A stretch of 64,000 nt of DNA from Streptomyces venezuelae (GCF_008642355.1 NZ_CP029193.1:186001-250000), one strand, 5' to 3'. Counted from the first letter of the stretch, positions 7,710-16,075 are shown. Numbers and translations are program-made. The notes: generated by a model from the letters alone, not told the origin.

Positions 7710-9494
7710 TCACTGCTGGACGGTGTGGTGCATCGACCCGTCACCTCTCGGAGCGGGGCGTCTGGGTGGGCGGAGCTCCCTGTCGAGGAAGAGCACCGCG
7801 CGGCGCAGTACGGTCATGTGGTCGCCGCCGTCGTAGCCGTCGTGCCCGGAGTCCAGCCACAGGGACTCGTGCCGGGCGCCCGCGGCGTCGAGGGCGGCGA
7901 GGTAGGAACGGACCTGCTGCGCAGGGCATTTGGTGTCGTGTGTGGCGGCGACGACGAGCAGCGGATCCCGTACGCGGGCGGCGTACCGGACCGGGGAGCT
8001 GTGCGCGTACCGCGCGGGCACCTGGTCGGGTGTGCCGCCGAACAGCCGCTCGTCCAGGGCGCGCAGGGCAACGGTGCCCGCGGCGTGGGCGGCGGCGTAG
8101 TCGGCGACGGGCTTCACGGCGACGCCCGCCCGCCACAGGCCGGGCCGCGTGCCGAGGGCGAGCAGCACGAGGTAGCCGCCCCACGAGGTGCCCCACAGGC
8201 CGGTCGCGTCCGGGCGGATCAGGCCGCGTGCGGTGAGGTCGGCGTGGACGGCGGCGAGGTCGGCGACCTGGGTGTGGCCGACGCCGTCGCGGTAGGCGCG
8301 CTGCCAGCGGGGTCCGTAGCCCGTGGAGCCGCGGTAGTTGACCCGGGCGACGGCGAAGCCGGAGGCGACCAAGGAGTGCACGGTGCCGTCGTAGGCGTCC
8401 CTGTCGTGGTCGGCGGGGCCGCCGTGCACGAGGAAGACGGCGGGGTGCGGCCCCGTGCCGTCCTCGGGGAGGCACAGCAGGGTGTGCACGGGGCCGTCGG
8501 GGCCGGGGGTGTGGATGTCCCGGACGGTGCCGGGGACGTGGCCCGCGACGGTGCCGAGCGGTGGCAGGGGGGTGCCGGCGCTGGAGGTCATCGTCGGCGG
8601 GTGCGTGGTGTCGGTCCAGAGGGTGTGGAGGTCGCCGCCGGGGCGCGGGGCGGCGTCCAGGAGCGTGCCGGGCGGGGTGGGCACAGGTACGAGGGCGCGG
8701 GTCGTCAGGTGGGCGCGGTGGAGCAGGGAGCGGCCGTGGCGGTCCTGGCGGATCAGGACGTTGTGGCCGTCCGGGTACCAGCGGGCGGTGATCTGGGTGT
8801 CGAAGGCGCACCAGTCGTGGGTCACGGCACCGGTGTCGGGGGTCCAGGTGGTGAGCAGGTAGCGGTCCTCGTGCTCGCGGACGAGGAGGAGCGTGGGGCG
8901 CGGCCCGGTGGACGCGAAGCCGAGGGCCCAGAGTCTGCCGTGCGGGCCGTGGCCGGGCAGGACGGCGACGACGGTGCCGTCGGGGGTGAGGAGGGTGACG
9001 GCGGCGGGTGAGTCGGCGGTGCGGGTGAGGGCCAGCAGGTCGCCGCCCGGGGCGAGTCCGGCGAGGGCGGCGGGTCCTTCGACGCGGGTCACCTCACGGC
9101 CGGGGCCGCCGCGCGTGCCGATGCGGATCGTGGTGCTGTCGTCGAGGCCGATGCCGAGGGTGACCAGGGGGCCGCCGATGACGGCGAGACCGCGGGCGGT
9201 GCCGTCCGGGACGCCGGTGAGGCCCGGCCGGTCGGGTCCGCCGGTGAAAGCCTGGTGGCGCCACCGGCCGACGCCGCGGGCGTCCTCGTCGAACCACCAG
9301 ACCCGTGCGTCGCGGTCGATGGCACCGTGCAGGGTGCCACCGGGCCGGTCGGTGACGCGCCGGGAGCGGCGGGTCGCGGCGTCCCAGGTGCTGATCTCAC
9401 AGCGGCCTTCGGCGTCGGCGGTGAAGACCATGCGGCGCGGGTCGGCGGTGCACACCTCGGGCAGTGCGGCGCGGTAGACCTGGAAGCGGTTCAT
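7710..9494 (-). CDS. S9 family prolyl-oligopeptidase-type peptidase, RiPP processing
   Basis: A 594-residue alpha/beta-hydrolase peptidase. Residues 1 to about 335 form a repeated beta-rich (propeller-like) region; residues 340-594 are the catalytic domain with Ser437 in GTSWGGY, Asp520 in THDTKCP and His551 in DSGHDGYDG, plus the oxyanion stretch VNYRGSTGYG. There is no signal peptide, so it acts in the cytoplasm, before export. S9 enzymes cut after proline, and plant or fungal members (PCY1, POPB) also macrocyclise RiPP cores. The ATG at 9494 overlaps the exporter stop by four bases, and the precursor follows 31 bases after its stop. It is the natural candidate for leader and follower removal; cyclisation is a hypothesis. 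Confidence 0.9.
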   Translation of the reverse strand: MNRFQVYRAALPEVCTADPRRMVFTADAEGRCEISTWDAATRRSRRVTDRPGGTLHGAIDRDARVWWFDEDARGVGRWRHQAFTGGPDRPGLTGVPDGTARGLAVIGGPLVTLGIGLDDSTTIRIGTRGGPGREVTRVEGPAALAGLAPGGDLLALTRTADSPAAVTLLTPDGTVVAVLPGHGPHGRLWALGFASTGPRPTLLLVREHEDRYLLTTWTPDTGAVTHDWCAFDTQITARWYPDGHNVLIRQDRHGRSLLHRAHLTTRALVPVPTPPGTLLDAAPRPGGDLHTLWTDTTHPPTMTSSAGTPLPPLGTVAGHVPGTVRDIHTPGPDGPVHTLLCLPEDGTGPHPAVFLVHGGPADHDRDAYDGTVHSLVASGFAVARVNYRGSTGYGPRWQRAYRDGVGHTQVADLAAVHADLTARGLIRPDATGLWGTSWGGYLVLLALGTRPGLWRAGVAVKPVADYAAAHAAGTVALRALDERLFGGTPDQVPARYAHSSPVRYAARVRDPLLVVAATHDTKCPAQQVRSYLAALDAAGARHESLWLDSGHDGYDGGDHMTVLRRAVLFLDRELRPPRRPAPRGDGSMHHTVQQ

Positions 9495-10705
9495 GCGGTG
9501 GCCTCCGCGAGGGCGGCCCGCCGTGTGGTGTGCACGGCGAGGAGGGTGAGCAGGGCGGCGCATCCCAGTGCGGGTGCCGCGGTGCCGATCCGGTCGGCGC
9601 ACAGTCCGGCGAGTACCGGGGCGAGGGCGGCGGTGCCGCCGGACGCCGTGGCGAGGACCGCACCGACGCGCGCCTGCACGGAGGGTTGCGTGACGAGGAG
9701 GGCGCGCGCCTGGAGGACGACGGCGGGCAGCGGCACGAGCAGGCACACCGTGCCGAGCAGCAGCCCGTACGTCCAGGGTCCCGCGGCGGTGGCGAGGCCC
9801 GCGGTGAGCGGTACGAGCAGCCAGGTCACGCCGACGAGGACCCGGGCGGCGCCGACCCGCACGGCGACCCGTGGCGCCGCGAGCGACCCGGCCAGACCGG
9901 CGGCCCCGGACACCGCGAGGACGACGCCCATCGGGAGCGCGCCCGAGCCGGAGCGCTCCAGGGCGAAGACGGCGGCGTAGTAGAGCGCGACGGCGACGCC
10001 GTTGACGAGGGCGATCCACACCAGGACGAGGCGCAGGAGCGGTTGCCTCCGCACGAGCCGCAGCCCGGCGGCGGCCTCACGGAGCAGCCCTCCCCCGTGG
10101 GGCTGCTCCGCGGCCTTCAGTTCGGCCCGCATGCCGCGCACACAGCAGGCGGCGACGGCGTACGAGAGGGCGTCGGCCAGGAAGGGCAGTGCGCGCGAGA
10201 GCTGGTAGGCGGCGCCGCCGAGGGCCGGCCCGAGGATGAGGGCGCCCTGGTCGGCGGCGGCGAGCCGGGCGACGGCGCGGGGCTGGTCGTCGGGCGGGCA
10301 GACCAGGGCGACCGTGCCGCGCGACGCGGCGTCGTGCGTGGCGGTGGCGAAGCGTTCGACGAGGACGGCACCGAGGAGGTGCGCGAGCGTGAGGTGGCCG
10401 AGGGCGAGCACGAGGGCGACGGAGCCCATGGCGAGCGCGGAGACGACGGCGGACCAGAACATGATCGTCTTACGCGCGCCGCGGTCGGCGGGGACGGCGG
10501 CGAGCGGCCCCAGCAGGATTCCGGCGGCCAGCGAGAGGCCGGCGACGAGCCCCGCGGTCTGCGCCGAGTGCCCGAGCGAGAGGAGCAGCAGCGGGAGTAC
10601 GACACCGGAGGCCTGGGTGCCGAGCGCGTCGGTCGCGTTGGCCCACCAGAAGAGCCGGAAGTCGCGGGCGGAGGTGCCTGCGGAAGAGAGGGATGACGAC
10701 TCCAC
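9491..10705 (-). CDS. MFS transporter, probable exporter of the RiPP product
   Basis: A 404-residue protein with about 12 membrane segments of the MFS_3/DHA3-like type (DFRLFWWANATDALGTQASG at the N-terminus, AVPADRGARKTIMF as motif A in loop 2-3). I chose GTG 10705 because a GGAGGA site lies five bases before it and the protein then starts just ahead of the first membrane segment; frames further upstream are not family-like. It is the first gene of the RiPP operon and overlaps the peptidase gene (ATGA). Its most likely job is export of, and self-protection against, the mature peptide. Confidence 0.88.
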   Translation of the reverse strand: MESSSLSSAGTSARDFRLFWWANATDALGTQASGVVLPLLLLSLGHSAQTAGLVAGLSLAAGILLGPLAAVPADRGARKTIMFWSAVVSALAMGSVALVLALGHLTLAHLLGAVLVERFATATHDAASRGTVALVCPPDDQPRAVARLAAADQGALILGPALGGAAYQLSRALPFLADALSYAVAACCVRGMRAELKAAEQPHGGGLLREAAAGLRLVRRQPLLRLVLVWIALVNGVAVALYYAAVFALERSGSGALPMGVVLAVSGAAGLAGSLAAPRVAVRVGAARVLVGVTWLLVPLTAGLATAAGPWTYGLLLGTVCLLVPLPAVVLQARALLVTQPSVQARVGAVLATASGGTAALAPVLAGLCADRIGTAAPALGCAALLTLLAVHTTRRAALAEATA

Positions 10706-10779
10706 GCAATTCCTCCATGAACATGAAGCTGCCGTGAAGATGAGTGAAGAAAATGGGATGGGAGTGAAACGAGAGCGGG

Positions 10780-10809
10780 ATCGTAGCCAGCGCTGCGAGC
10801 GGGCTACAA
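10780..10809 (-). promoter_or_regulatory. Candidate vegetative promoter of the RiPP operon
   Basis: On the minus strand TTGTAG (10809-10804) and TACGAT (10785-10780) are separated by 18 bases, a fair match to HrdB-type promoters. Transcription would begin near 10773 with a leader of about 68 bases before the exporter GTG at 10705; this leader is unusually A/T-rich for the window. Confidence 0.45.
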
Positions 10810-11171
10810 GGTGCGGGCTCCGCTGTCCGAAAAGCGCGGCGGCAGCGGCACAGGGCGGACTCTCGGCACGACCGCAAAGGGAAGTTCGAGTTCCGCCAGA
10901 ACGCACGTGCCGGGTGTGATCCAAGCGTCACCTGTGACGTGAGGGACGCCATGACGGACACGTACATCCATGTGCGACAGAGGGTAATTACGTACGCAGA
11001 CGCCCCCGCCTCCGGGACCGGAGACAGCCGTCGGCGGAGCCGCGCCGTCCGGACTATGGCCGGTTCGCGACGACGAACCCGGTGGACGCCGTCCGGATCG
11101 CGGAGGTGTGTCCCATCGGCAACAGTGGGCACGAGGAGGAACGGGTGACCGTACGGCCGGGGTGAGGACGA
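10810..11171. other. Divergent intergenic region with a possible structured leader for the MgtC gene
   Basis: The space between the RiPP operon and the MgtC-like gene is 469 bases. The part nearest MgtC can fold: CCGGTTCG (about 11059-11066) with CGAACCCGG after a six-base loop, two copies of GCCGTCCGGA flanking that hairpin, and CCCAT/GTGGG around CGGCAACA close to the ribosome site GAGGAGGAAC. Mg2+ transport genes elsewhere carry M-box riboswitches, but I could not fit the M-box consensus. I see no convincing gene here. Confidence 0.35.
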
Positions 11172-11174
11172 GTG

Positions 11175-11882
11175 ATGGAACCGAGTGGCCAGGGCTCCGA
11201 GTTCGCCGTGGCGTTCGGCCTGTCCGCCGCGATCGGCCTGGAGCGTGAGATCCGGCAGAAGGCCGCGGGCCTGCGGACCTATACGACCGTCGGCGTGGGC
11301 GCCGCACTGTTCACCCTGGTCAGCAAGTACGGGTTCACGGACGTGCTGCAGTCCGGCACCGTCACCCTCGATCCGTCCCGGGTGGCCGCGCAGATCGTCT
11401 CCGGTCTCGGCTTCATCGGCGCCGGCGTCATCTTCGTGCAGCGGGGGTCCGTGCAGGGCCTGACCACGGCGGCCACGATCTGGCTGACCGCCGCCGTGGG
11501 CTCCGCGGCGGCGGCCGGCCTGCCCCTGCTCGCGGTCCTCGCCACGGCGTCGTACTTCCTCGTCGCGTACGCGGTCCGCCCGCTGGCCCGCCGCCTCTCA
11601 CTGCTGCGCTCGGTACCCGTCCACTACCGCATCACCTATCTCCAACGCACGGGTCTGTTGCAGGACCTGTTCGCGGAGTGCGCCCGCGCCGGCTTCGACA
11701 TCGCCGAGGTGCGCACCCTCAGCGCCTCCGTGCCCAAGGGCGGTTACGGCGACGGGACGGAACACACGGTCGAGGTGCTGCTGGCCGTGGTGGGACGCGG
11801 TGACGCCGACGCGCTGACGGCGCGGTTCGTGGCGGTGGACGGAGTGGTGGCGTGCGCGCGGCCCGGTTACGGGGACGAGTGA
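11175..11882 (+). CDS. MgtC/SapB family membrane protein
   Basis: A 235-residue protein. Four to five membrane segments occupy residues 1-140, with the family signature GLEREIRQKAAGLRTYTTVGVGAALF at the N-terminus and SGLGFIGAGVIFVQRGSVQGLTTAATIW following. The last 90 residues form a soluble ACT-like regulatory domain. MgtC proteins help cells live at low Mg2+ or low pH and inhibit F-type ATPase in some pathogens; the role in Streptomyces is not settled. I chose ATG 11175; the GTG directly before it (11172) is equally possible. It stands alone, divergent from the RiPP operon, behind a leader that may be structured. Confidence 0.88.
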   Translation: MEPSGQGSEFAVAFGLSAAIGLEREIRQKAAGLRTYTTVGVGAALFTLVSKYGFTDVLQSGTVTLDPSRVAAQIVSGLGFIGAGVIFVQRGSVQGLTTAATIWLTAAVGSAAAAGLPLLAVLATASYFLVAYAVRPLARRLSLLRSVPVHYRITYLQRTGLLQDLFAECARAGFDIAEVRTLSASVPKGGYGDGTEHTVEVLLAVVGRGDADALTARFVAVDGVVACARPGYGDE

Positions 11883-11895
11883 GGGAGCCGGTCCC

Positions 11896-12459
11896 CTACA
11901 CCTGCGCGTCGAGCACTTCGGCCACCAGCCGCCGCGCGTACGCGGCGTCGTGCCCGGACGGGCGGAACAGGATGCGGTACATCATCGGCGCGACGACGTG
12001 GTCGAGGACGGTCTCGACGTCGGGTGCGGTCTCCCCGCGGTCCGCCGCGCGGGCGAGGACGACGCCGACCTGCTCGGCCGCGTAGGCGGAGCACTGGCCC
12101 GCGTTGCTGCCGTCGGGGTCGCCGAGCAGGGCGTCCCGGATGTACGCGCGGCCCGCGGGCGAACCCATCTCGTCGAGGAACTGCTCGGCCCAGGCTCGCA
12201 GATCGCTTCCGAGGTCCCCGAGATCCTCCGGGGGCGCCTCCGGACGCAGCCGTTCGACCGCCACGTCCGACAGGAGCGCCTGCAGATCGCCCCAGCGACG
12301 GTAGACCGTCGAGGGGGTGACCTCGGCACGGGCCGCGATCAGGGGAACGGTCAGCGCGTCGCGGCCCACCTCGTCCGCGAGTTCACGCACGGCGGTGTGC
12401 ACCGCTTCCTGGACGCGGGCACTGCGCCCGCCGGGACGCGCCATCGGTCTACGACTCAC
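11896..12459 (-). CDS. TetR/AcrR family transcriptional regulator
   Basis: A 187-residue regulator. The N-terminal TetR helix-turn-helix is VQEAVHTAVRELADEVGRDALTVPLIAARAEVTPSTVYRRWGDLQALL (about residues 16-62). The C-terminal ligand domain has AEQFLDEMGSPAGRAYIRDALLGDP and the VVAPMMYRILFRP motif common in TetR_C_11-like members. An internal ATG six codons in is possible. It begins 10 bases after the amidase stop, so it is the third gene of the atzG-like/amidase operon. The two-armed inverted repeat at 14141-14210 upstream of that operon is the likely binding site, giving autoregulation and control of the divergent hydrolase. Confidence 0.88.
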   Translation of the reverse strand: MSRRPMARPGGRSARVQEAVHTAVRELADEVGRDALTVPLIAARAEVTPSTVYRRWGDLQALLSDVAVERLRPEAPPEDLGDLGSDLRAWAEQFLDEMGSPAGRAYIRDALLGDPDGSNAGQCSAYAAEQVGVVLARAADRGETAPDVETVLDHVVAPMMYRILFRPSGHDAAYARRLVAEVLDAQV

Positions 12460-12468
12460 GTCACCACC

Positions 12469-13908
12469 TTAGAGCGCGTCGCCGCGCGGGCCCGCGGGGG
12501 TCGTCACCGGAGCGTATCCGCGCGCGGGCACCGACTCCTCGTACGCGTGCCCCACCCGCAGCACCGTGGCTTCTCCCAGCGGTCGGCCGAGCAGTTGCAT
12601 GCCGATGGGCATGCCCGCGCCGTCGCGCCCGACCGGGACGGACAGCGCCGGGACACCGGTGATGTCCGCGGGCGCCGAGAGGCGGACGTACGCGTCGGAG
12701 ACGCTCTCGCTCGTGCCGTCGGGCCACACGACGGCTTCCTGGTCCGCGCGGACCGCGGTCACGGGGACGGTGGGCGCGGCGACCACGTCCACCTCGTCCA
12801 GCATCCGCAGCCATGCCCGTCGCATGAGGGTGCGGGCCCGCTGGGCGCGCAGATAGTCACCGGCGGACATGAGCGCGCCGGCCTCCAGCAGGACGCGGAT
12901 GTCCGCGCCGTACCGCTCGGGCGCCGAGCGCAGGGTCCGCTCGTGGTAGGCGGTGGCCTCGGGAACCATCAGGCCCCACTGGGTGGCCTGGATGTAGCGG
13001 GTCATGGGGATCTCGACGTCGACGAGTGTCGCGCCGAGGGCCCGGAGCTGCTCGACGGCGCCGCGCACGGCCAGCTCCACGTCGGGGTCGACGTGCTCGA
13101 AGTAGTAGTTGCGCGGCACACCGACCCGTACTCCCCTCAGGTCCGCACCCGGCAGCGGCCGGTAGTCCACGGAGGACGGCGTGGGCAGGCTGGCGGGATC
13201 ACGGGGGTCGTGGCCCGCGAGGACGGACATCACCAGGGCGGCGTCCTCGACGGTCCGCGTCAAGGGGCCCACGTGGTCCAGCGACCAGGACAGGGACGTC
13301 ACGCCGTGCCGGGGCACGAGGCCGTACGTGGGCTTGAGGCCGACGACACCGTTCAACGCGGCCGGTACGCGGATCGACCCTCCGGTGTCGGTCCCCAGGG
13401 CGAAGGTCGCCGCGGCGGCCGCGACGGCGACGGCCGAACCACCGCTGGAACCGCCCGCCACGCGGTCCGGGTCCCAGGCGTTGCTGGTCTGCGGCGTGGT
13501 CAGCCCGTAGGCGAACTCGTGGGTGTGCGTCTTGCCGACGAGAGCGGTACCGGCCGCGGCCAGGCGTGCGGCGACCGTGCTGTCGGCGTCGGCCGTCGGA
13601 TGGGCCTCCCGGACGCGGGAACTCGCGGTGGTGGCGAGACCGGCGACGTCGATCAGGTCCTTCAACGCCACGGGGATGCCGTGCAGCGGGCCGTGCGAGG
13701 CGGAGGCCGGGGCCGAGGCCGCCGTCGCGCGTTCGGCCGCGCGCGCCGACTCGCGGGCCCGCTCCGCCGTCACGGTGACGTAGGCCTGGAGGGAGGGTTC
13801 CGTCCGGGCGATCCGGTCGAGCACGGAGTCCACGAGCTCGACGGGGGACAGTCGCCGCGTCCGGATCTCCTCGGCCGCGGCGGCAAGGGTCAACTCATAC
13901 GGCTGCAT
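12469..13908 (-). CDS. Amidase-signature hydrolase, AtzE/GatA-like
   Basis: A 479-residue amidase with the Ser-cisSer-Lys triad: Lys in GIPVALKDL (near residue 85), the cis-Ser in the Gly/Ser-rich RVAGGSSGGSAVAVAA block and the nucleophilic Ser in GTDTGGSIRVPA. Amidases of this family cut C-N amide bonds; the partner encoded immediately upstream resembles AtzG, which pairs with AtzE to form the 1-carboxybiuret hydrolase of nitrogen metabolism. The substrate here is unproven. ATG 13908 lies within the last 14 bases of the AtzG-like gene, so the two are translationally coupled as expected for subunits. Confidence 0.88.
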   Translation of the reverse strand: MQPYELTLAAAAEEIRTRRLSPVELVDSVLDRIARTEPSLQAYVTVTAERARESARAAERATAASAPASASHGPLHGIPVALKDLIDVAGLATTASSRVREAHPTADADSTVAARLAAAGTALVGKTHTHEFAYGLTTPQTSNAWDPDRVAGGSSGGSAVAVAAAAATFALGTDTGGSIRVPAALNGVVGLKPTYGLVPRHGVTSLSWSLDHVGPLTRTVEDAALVMSVLAGHDPRDPASLPTPSSVDYRPLPGADLRGVRVGVPRNYYFEHVDPDVELAVRGAVEQLRALGATLVDVEIPMTRYIQATQWGLMVPEATAYHERTLRSAPERYGADIRVLLEAGALMSAGDYLRAQRARTLMRRAWLRMLDEVDVVAAPTVPVTAVRADQEAVVWPDGTSESVSDAYVRLSAPADITGVPALSVPVGRDGAGMPIGMQLLGRPLGEATVLRVGHAYEESVPARGYAPVTTPAGPRGDAL

Positions 13909-14122
13909 CGTGGGCCTCCACTCCGTGGGTTTCCTCCGCCGCGCGGTGAGCGGCGGGCGGGGTGTCGGCGAAGTCCAGCTCACGCAGGACGGCGACGACC
14001 GAGTGGATGTGGTCGGCCGTGGCTGCGACCGCCCGGGTGCGGTCACTCGCCAGCGGGAGCCCGGAACGTGCGGCCCATCGGGCGGCTTCCGGCGGAGTGA
14101 GGGGCGGTTCGGCGTCGGGCAT
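13895..14122 (-). CDS. AtzG-like small subunit (DUF4089) of the amidase
   Basis: A 75-residue protein with the layout of AtzG/GatC-like partners: a short helical segment (TPPEAARWAARSGLPL), a linker, then DRTRAVAATADHIHSVVAVLRELDFADTPPA, in which AtzG-family proteins wrap around the amidase. AtzG binds AtzE to form a heterotetramer and supports its activity. The gene overlaps the amidase start by 14 bases and has a GAGGGA ribosome site before ATG 14122. Identity rests on size, position and helix pattern, because sequence identity in this family is low. Confidence 0.7.
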   Translation of the reverse strand: MPDAEPPLTPPEAARWAARSGLPLASDRTRAVAATADHIHSVVAVLRELDFADTPPAAHRAAEETHGVEAHDAAV

Positions 14123-14140
14123 GGAGGTCCCTCCTCGGGC

Positions 14141-14210
14141 TAAAAGCTAAGTGTTTGCGTTAGTCCCACCGTAGGGCCTACGCTCCCTTAACGCAAACAG
14201 TTAGCCTTTA
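14141..14210. promoter_or_regulatory. Long inverted repeat operator between the amidase operon and the MBL hydrolase
   Basis: Two 22-base arms (14141-14162 and 14189-14210) are inverted copies matching at 20 of 22 positions, separated by 26 bases. The shared core is TGTTTGCGTTA and its complement TAACGCAAACA. Each arm contains its own dyad TAAC-N7-GTTA or a near copy, so there may be two regulator sites, one per divergent promoter. The TetR protein at 11896-12459 is the obvious candidate to bind. Confidence 0.8.
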
Positions 14211-14233
14211 CCGGCCGCCACCAGGGAGCCCCC

Positions 14234-15151
14234 ATGCAGACGCAGACCCCGCCCGGAACCCCTCACTGGAACGTCGGCGACGTCACCGTCCACCGGATCG
14301 ACGAAATCTTCTTGCCGCCCGAGACCGGCCCCTGGTTGCTCCCGGACGCCACACCCGACGTGGTCGCCCAGCACCCCTGGCTGCACACCGGCTTCACCGA
14401 CGACGCGAGCGCCCTGCGCCTCGACAGCCACACCTTCGCGCTCACCGTGGGCACACTGCGCGTCCTCGTCGACACCGGCATCGGCAACGGCAAGACGCGC
14501 GCGAACCCGGCCTGGCACGATCTCCGCACCGACTACCTGCAACGCCTCACCGACGCGGGCTTCCCGCCGGACTCCGTCGACCTCGTCGTCCTCACGCACC
14601 TGCACACCGACCACGTCGGCTGGAACACCCGCGAGGAGAACGGCGCTTGGCTTCCCACGTTCCCCCGCGCCCGCTACGTCACCTCCCGCGCCGAGCGGGA
14701 GTTCTGGTCCGGCTACGCCATGGACGAACCGCGACAGCAGATGTTCCGCGACTCCGTGCATCCGGTCGAGGACGCGGGGCTGCTCGACCTGGTCGACGTA
14801 CCGGCCGAGGGCGCCGAAGTCGCCCCGGGAATCCGACTCGTACCGACCCCTGGGCACACCCCTGGTCACGTCGCCGTCGAGGTGCACAGCAACGGCGCAT
14901 CAGCCCTGATCACGGGCGACTTGCTGCACCATCCCGTGCAGCTCCCCCACCCCCACATCGGAAGCTGCGTGGACATCGACCCCGGGCAGGCCGAGGCCAC
15001 ACGCAGCGACCTGCTCGCCTCGCTCACCGACACGGAGACGCTGCTCCTCGGCACCCACTTCCCCCATCCGACGGCAGGCCGCGTGGTGTCCGACGGGGAT
15101 ACGTACCGTCTGGCACCGGTCCCGCCGTCACACACCGCATCCCCAGCGTGA
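14234..15151 (+). CDS. MBL-fold metallo-hydrolase (lactonase-like)
   Basis: A 305-residue metallo-beta-lactamase fold protein. Zinc ligands are visible: HLHTDHVGW (HxHxDH), GHTPGHVAVE, the Asp of ITGDLLHHP and the His of GTHFPHP. There is no signal peptide, so it is cytoplasmic. Members with this arrangement hydrolyse lactones, thioesters or phosphodiesters; AttM/AiiA-type lactonases are the closest in motif layout, but substrate is not established. It is divergent from the AtzG-like/amidase/TetR operon and shares its operator region, suggesting a common inducer and perhaps a joint catabolic job. Confidence 0.87.
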   Translation: MQTQTPPGTPHWNVGDVTVHRIDEIFLPPETGPWLLPDATPDVVAQHPWLHTGFTDDASALRLDSHTFALTVGTLRVLVDTGIGNGKTRANPAWHDLRTDYLQRLTDAGFPPDSVDLVVLTHLHTDHVGWNTREENGAWLPTFPRARYVTSRAEREFWSGYAMDEPRQQMFRDSVHPVEDAGLLDLVDVPAEGAEVAPGIRLVPTPGHTPGHVAVEVHSNGASALITGDLLHHPVQLPHPHIGSCVDIDPGQAEATRSDLLASLTDTETLLLGTHFPHPTAGRVVSDGDTYRLAPVPPSHTASPA

Positions 15152-15235
15152 GCGACGGGCGGAGGAAAGCAGGCGTGTCGGCGAACTCGGCCACGAGGAA
15201 GAGCAGTTCGGCGGGAGGCCGCCTACGAGCGGGGA

Positions 15236-16075
15236 TCACGGGTCGATCGGCGTGGCGGCGGCGTCGTACGGGAGCGTGGAGAGGGCGTCGGCGTACCCCC
15301 GCTCCATGGCCTGCCGTTGGCGGGCGTGGTGCAAGGTCGCGGGGTGTGCGTCCAGGCGCGCCATGCGTTCCTCGTGGCTCCGGGTGATCTCTGCCGCCGT
15401 CGCGCGCCAGTCGGCGTCGTCCGGTAGGCGGACCAGCTCCACACAGGCCGGAACCGTGCCCTCCGCCAGGGCGGCAGCCGCCCGGTCGTGACCGTCGAGG
15501 AGCAGCCAGCCGTCCAGGAAGGACACCCACCACAGCAGCACGGGGGCGAGGGTTCCCTCACGGGCGTGTTTGCGGAGGGCCTTGACGCGGGGTGTGTCCG
15601 GCGCCTGGAGGGGGCGCAGCGGCAGAACGCCGTGCCAGCCTCCGCCGCAGAGCAGCTCGATCGTCGCGTCGGGCCAGTCCTGGACGAGGTCGCAGCTCCA
15701 GATGCCGGGGGCGAACGTCGTACGTGGGGACAGCCGCCAGCGTCCGGCCCGTAACGGTCCGTACTCCGCCGCGTCCTCGAGCCACCGTGCGTACCGATGC
15801 GTCCACTCGCCCCCGGCCCGCACCGTCGCGGCGGACACGGGTGGCAGCGGGGAGTGGTGGCCGGGCAGCCGACGCAGGTGGAGGTCGTGACAGCAACCGT
15901 CGCCCTCCGAGCGGGCCAGCAGCAGTGGCCGTTCGTTCTGCAGAAGCACCCAGCGACGAGACCCCGTACGCGCAAAGCGAAGGGAAGGGGGCGGGGGCGC
16001 TCCCGGCGGCCCGGTTTCCGGTACGGCCAGGACGAGTCCGCCTCCCGGCAGCGGTTCCCTCGGCGCCCTGTTCAT
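15236..16075 (-). CDS. Unknown protein with a ParB-like DGHDR motif (279 residues)
   Basis: I do not recognise the family with certainty. The protein is soluble and Trp-rich. The middle (FLDGWLLLDGHDRAAAALAEG, about residues 190-215) resembles the DGHHR motif of ParB/sulfiredoxin-like folds, which suggests a nucleotide-binding core. Upstream are WTHRYARWLEDAAEYGPLR and CDLVQDWPDATIELLCGGGWHG segments. ATG 16075 (MNRAPREPLPGGG) is the first plausible start after the SARP gene; the frame extends further upstream but without protein-like composition. It follows the SARP regulator on the same strand at 85 bases, so co-transcription is possible. Confidence 0.7.
   Translation of the reverse strand: MNRAPREPLPGGGLVLAVPETGPPGAPPPPSLRFARTGSRRWVLLQNERPLLLARSEGDGCCHDLHLRRLPGHHSPLPPVSAATVRAGGEWTHRYARWLEDAAEYGPLRAGRWRLSPRTTFAPGIWSCDLVQDWPDATIELLCGGGWHGVLPLRPLQAPDTPRVKALRKHAREGTLAPVLLWWVSFLDGWLLLDGHDRAAAALAEGTVPACVELVRLPDDADWRATAAEITRSHEERMARLDAHPATLHHARQRQAMERGYADALSTLPYDAAATPIDP

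Noticed and set aside
5610..9011. Very long plus-strand open frame (over 1100 codons) opposite the RiPP genes
   Set aside because: It is the complement of the radical-SAM and peptidase genes, whose motifs are intact; its Val/Gly/Glu-rich composition is the usual shadow of GC-rich coding sequence.
10939..11148. Possible 69-codon gene upstream of MgtC
   Set aside because: Arg/Ser-rich composition, no ribosome site, and it covers the stretch that can form hairpins; more likely untranslated leader.
11000..11174. M-box (ykoK) Mg2+ riboswitch
   Set aside because: Only a short CAACAGU match was found; the conserved GGUGAGGCUCC-type block is missing.
11950..14100. Long plus-strand open frame opposite the TetR and amidase genes
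   Set aside because: Composition is shadow-like and the minus strand has complete amidase motifs and coupled starts.
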